From Gammaproteobacteria bacterium (lineage in GTDB: Bacteria > Pseudomonadota > Gammaproteobacteria > Pseudomonadales > Azotimanducaceae), in assembly GCA_026708185.1 (NCBI GenBank), contig JAPOVK010000002.1, positions 1-64,000 of the forward strand: a stretch of 64,000 nucleotides of DNA, read 5' to 3'. The notes below the pieces were generated by a model that had not been told where the DNA came from, searched no databases, and was given only the letters and a program-made list of their open reading frames with translations. Position numbers and translations under genes: made by a program. Numbering within the stretch: position 1 is the stretch's first letter; each line of letters begins with the position of its first letter. Shown in pieces: positions 63,978-64,000 of this stretch.

Positions 63978-64000
63978 GACGTCACCCCCGCTTGGACTCA

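Overview
High-GC bacterial DNA with dense coding, frequent GTG starts and no rRNA or tRNA that I can see. A TonB-dependent receptor, an A-type haem-copper oxidase controlled by a sigma-54 activator, lipoprotein and Tat signals, and OmpR-type two-component pairs point to a Gram-negative, probably proteobacterial (gamma-like) aerobe. A marine or host-associated lifestyle is only a guess from the large secreted repeat and DUF1501-type proteins.

Layout. (1) 1-20.3 kb: end of a surface-polysaccharide cluster (chain-length-type membrane protein, O-antigen polymerase/ligase, asparagine synthetase-like amidotransferase, GT4 glycosyltransferase; later a DUF362 protein and a CapK/PaaK-like adenylating enzyme). 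It is interleaved with a MalT-like LuxR regulator, a 1722-residue secreted cytochrome-like protein paired with a Tat-exported DUF1501 protein, and a frameshifted Rpn-family nuclease gene. (2) 20.4-30.9 kb: a 5'-truncated copy of a sigma-54 activator, a Cys-rich secreted protein, relics of an integrase and an IS21 istB gene, a secreted ankyrin protein and an FG-GAP repeat protein. (3) 31-38.2 kb: a conflict-type locus. A leftward operon (TM/coiled-coil protein, coiled-coil protein, OmpA-like protein, DUF2235 hydrolase with a lectin-like tail) lies beside rightward membrane-protein genes and two TIR-like (DUF1863/ThsB-type) genes, one overlapping a membrane-protein partner. (4) 38.5-51.7 kb: decayed Rpn copies, the intact sigma-54 activator divergent from oxidase subunit I with a clear -24/-12 promoter between them, a TonB-dependent receptor, a two-component pair, and a histidine kinase-receiver-winged-helix protein on one chain. 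(5) 52.4-64 kb: an accessory island of very small genes in both orientations, with an IS1595-type transposase, a Holliday-junction-resolvase-like protein, a bacterial ubiquitin-like conjugation cassette (Ubl, E2-like, E1-like, convergent DUF6527), DUF3892, HNH and OLD-family nuclease genes.

The most interesting features are the ubiquitin-like cassette with an extra unknown gene, the TIR/membrane-protein and DUF2235 loci, and a recurrent TAAATACG motif placed 5-6 bases before the ATG of five genes. That placement looks like a leaderless-mRNA promoter specific to the island at the right end. No CRISPR array was seen.
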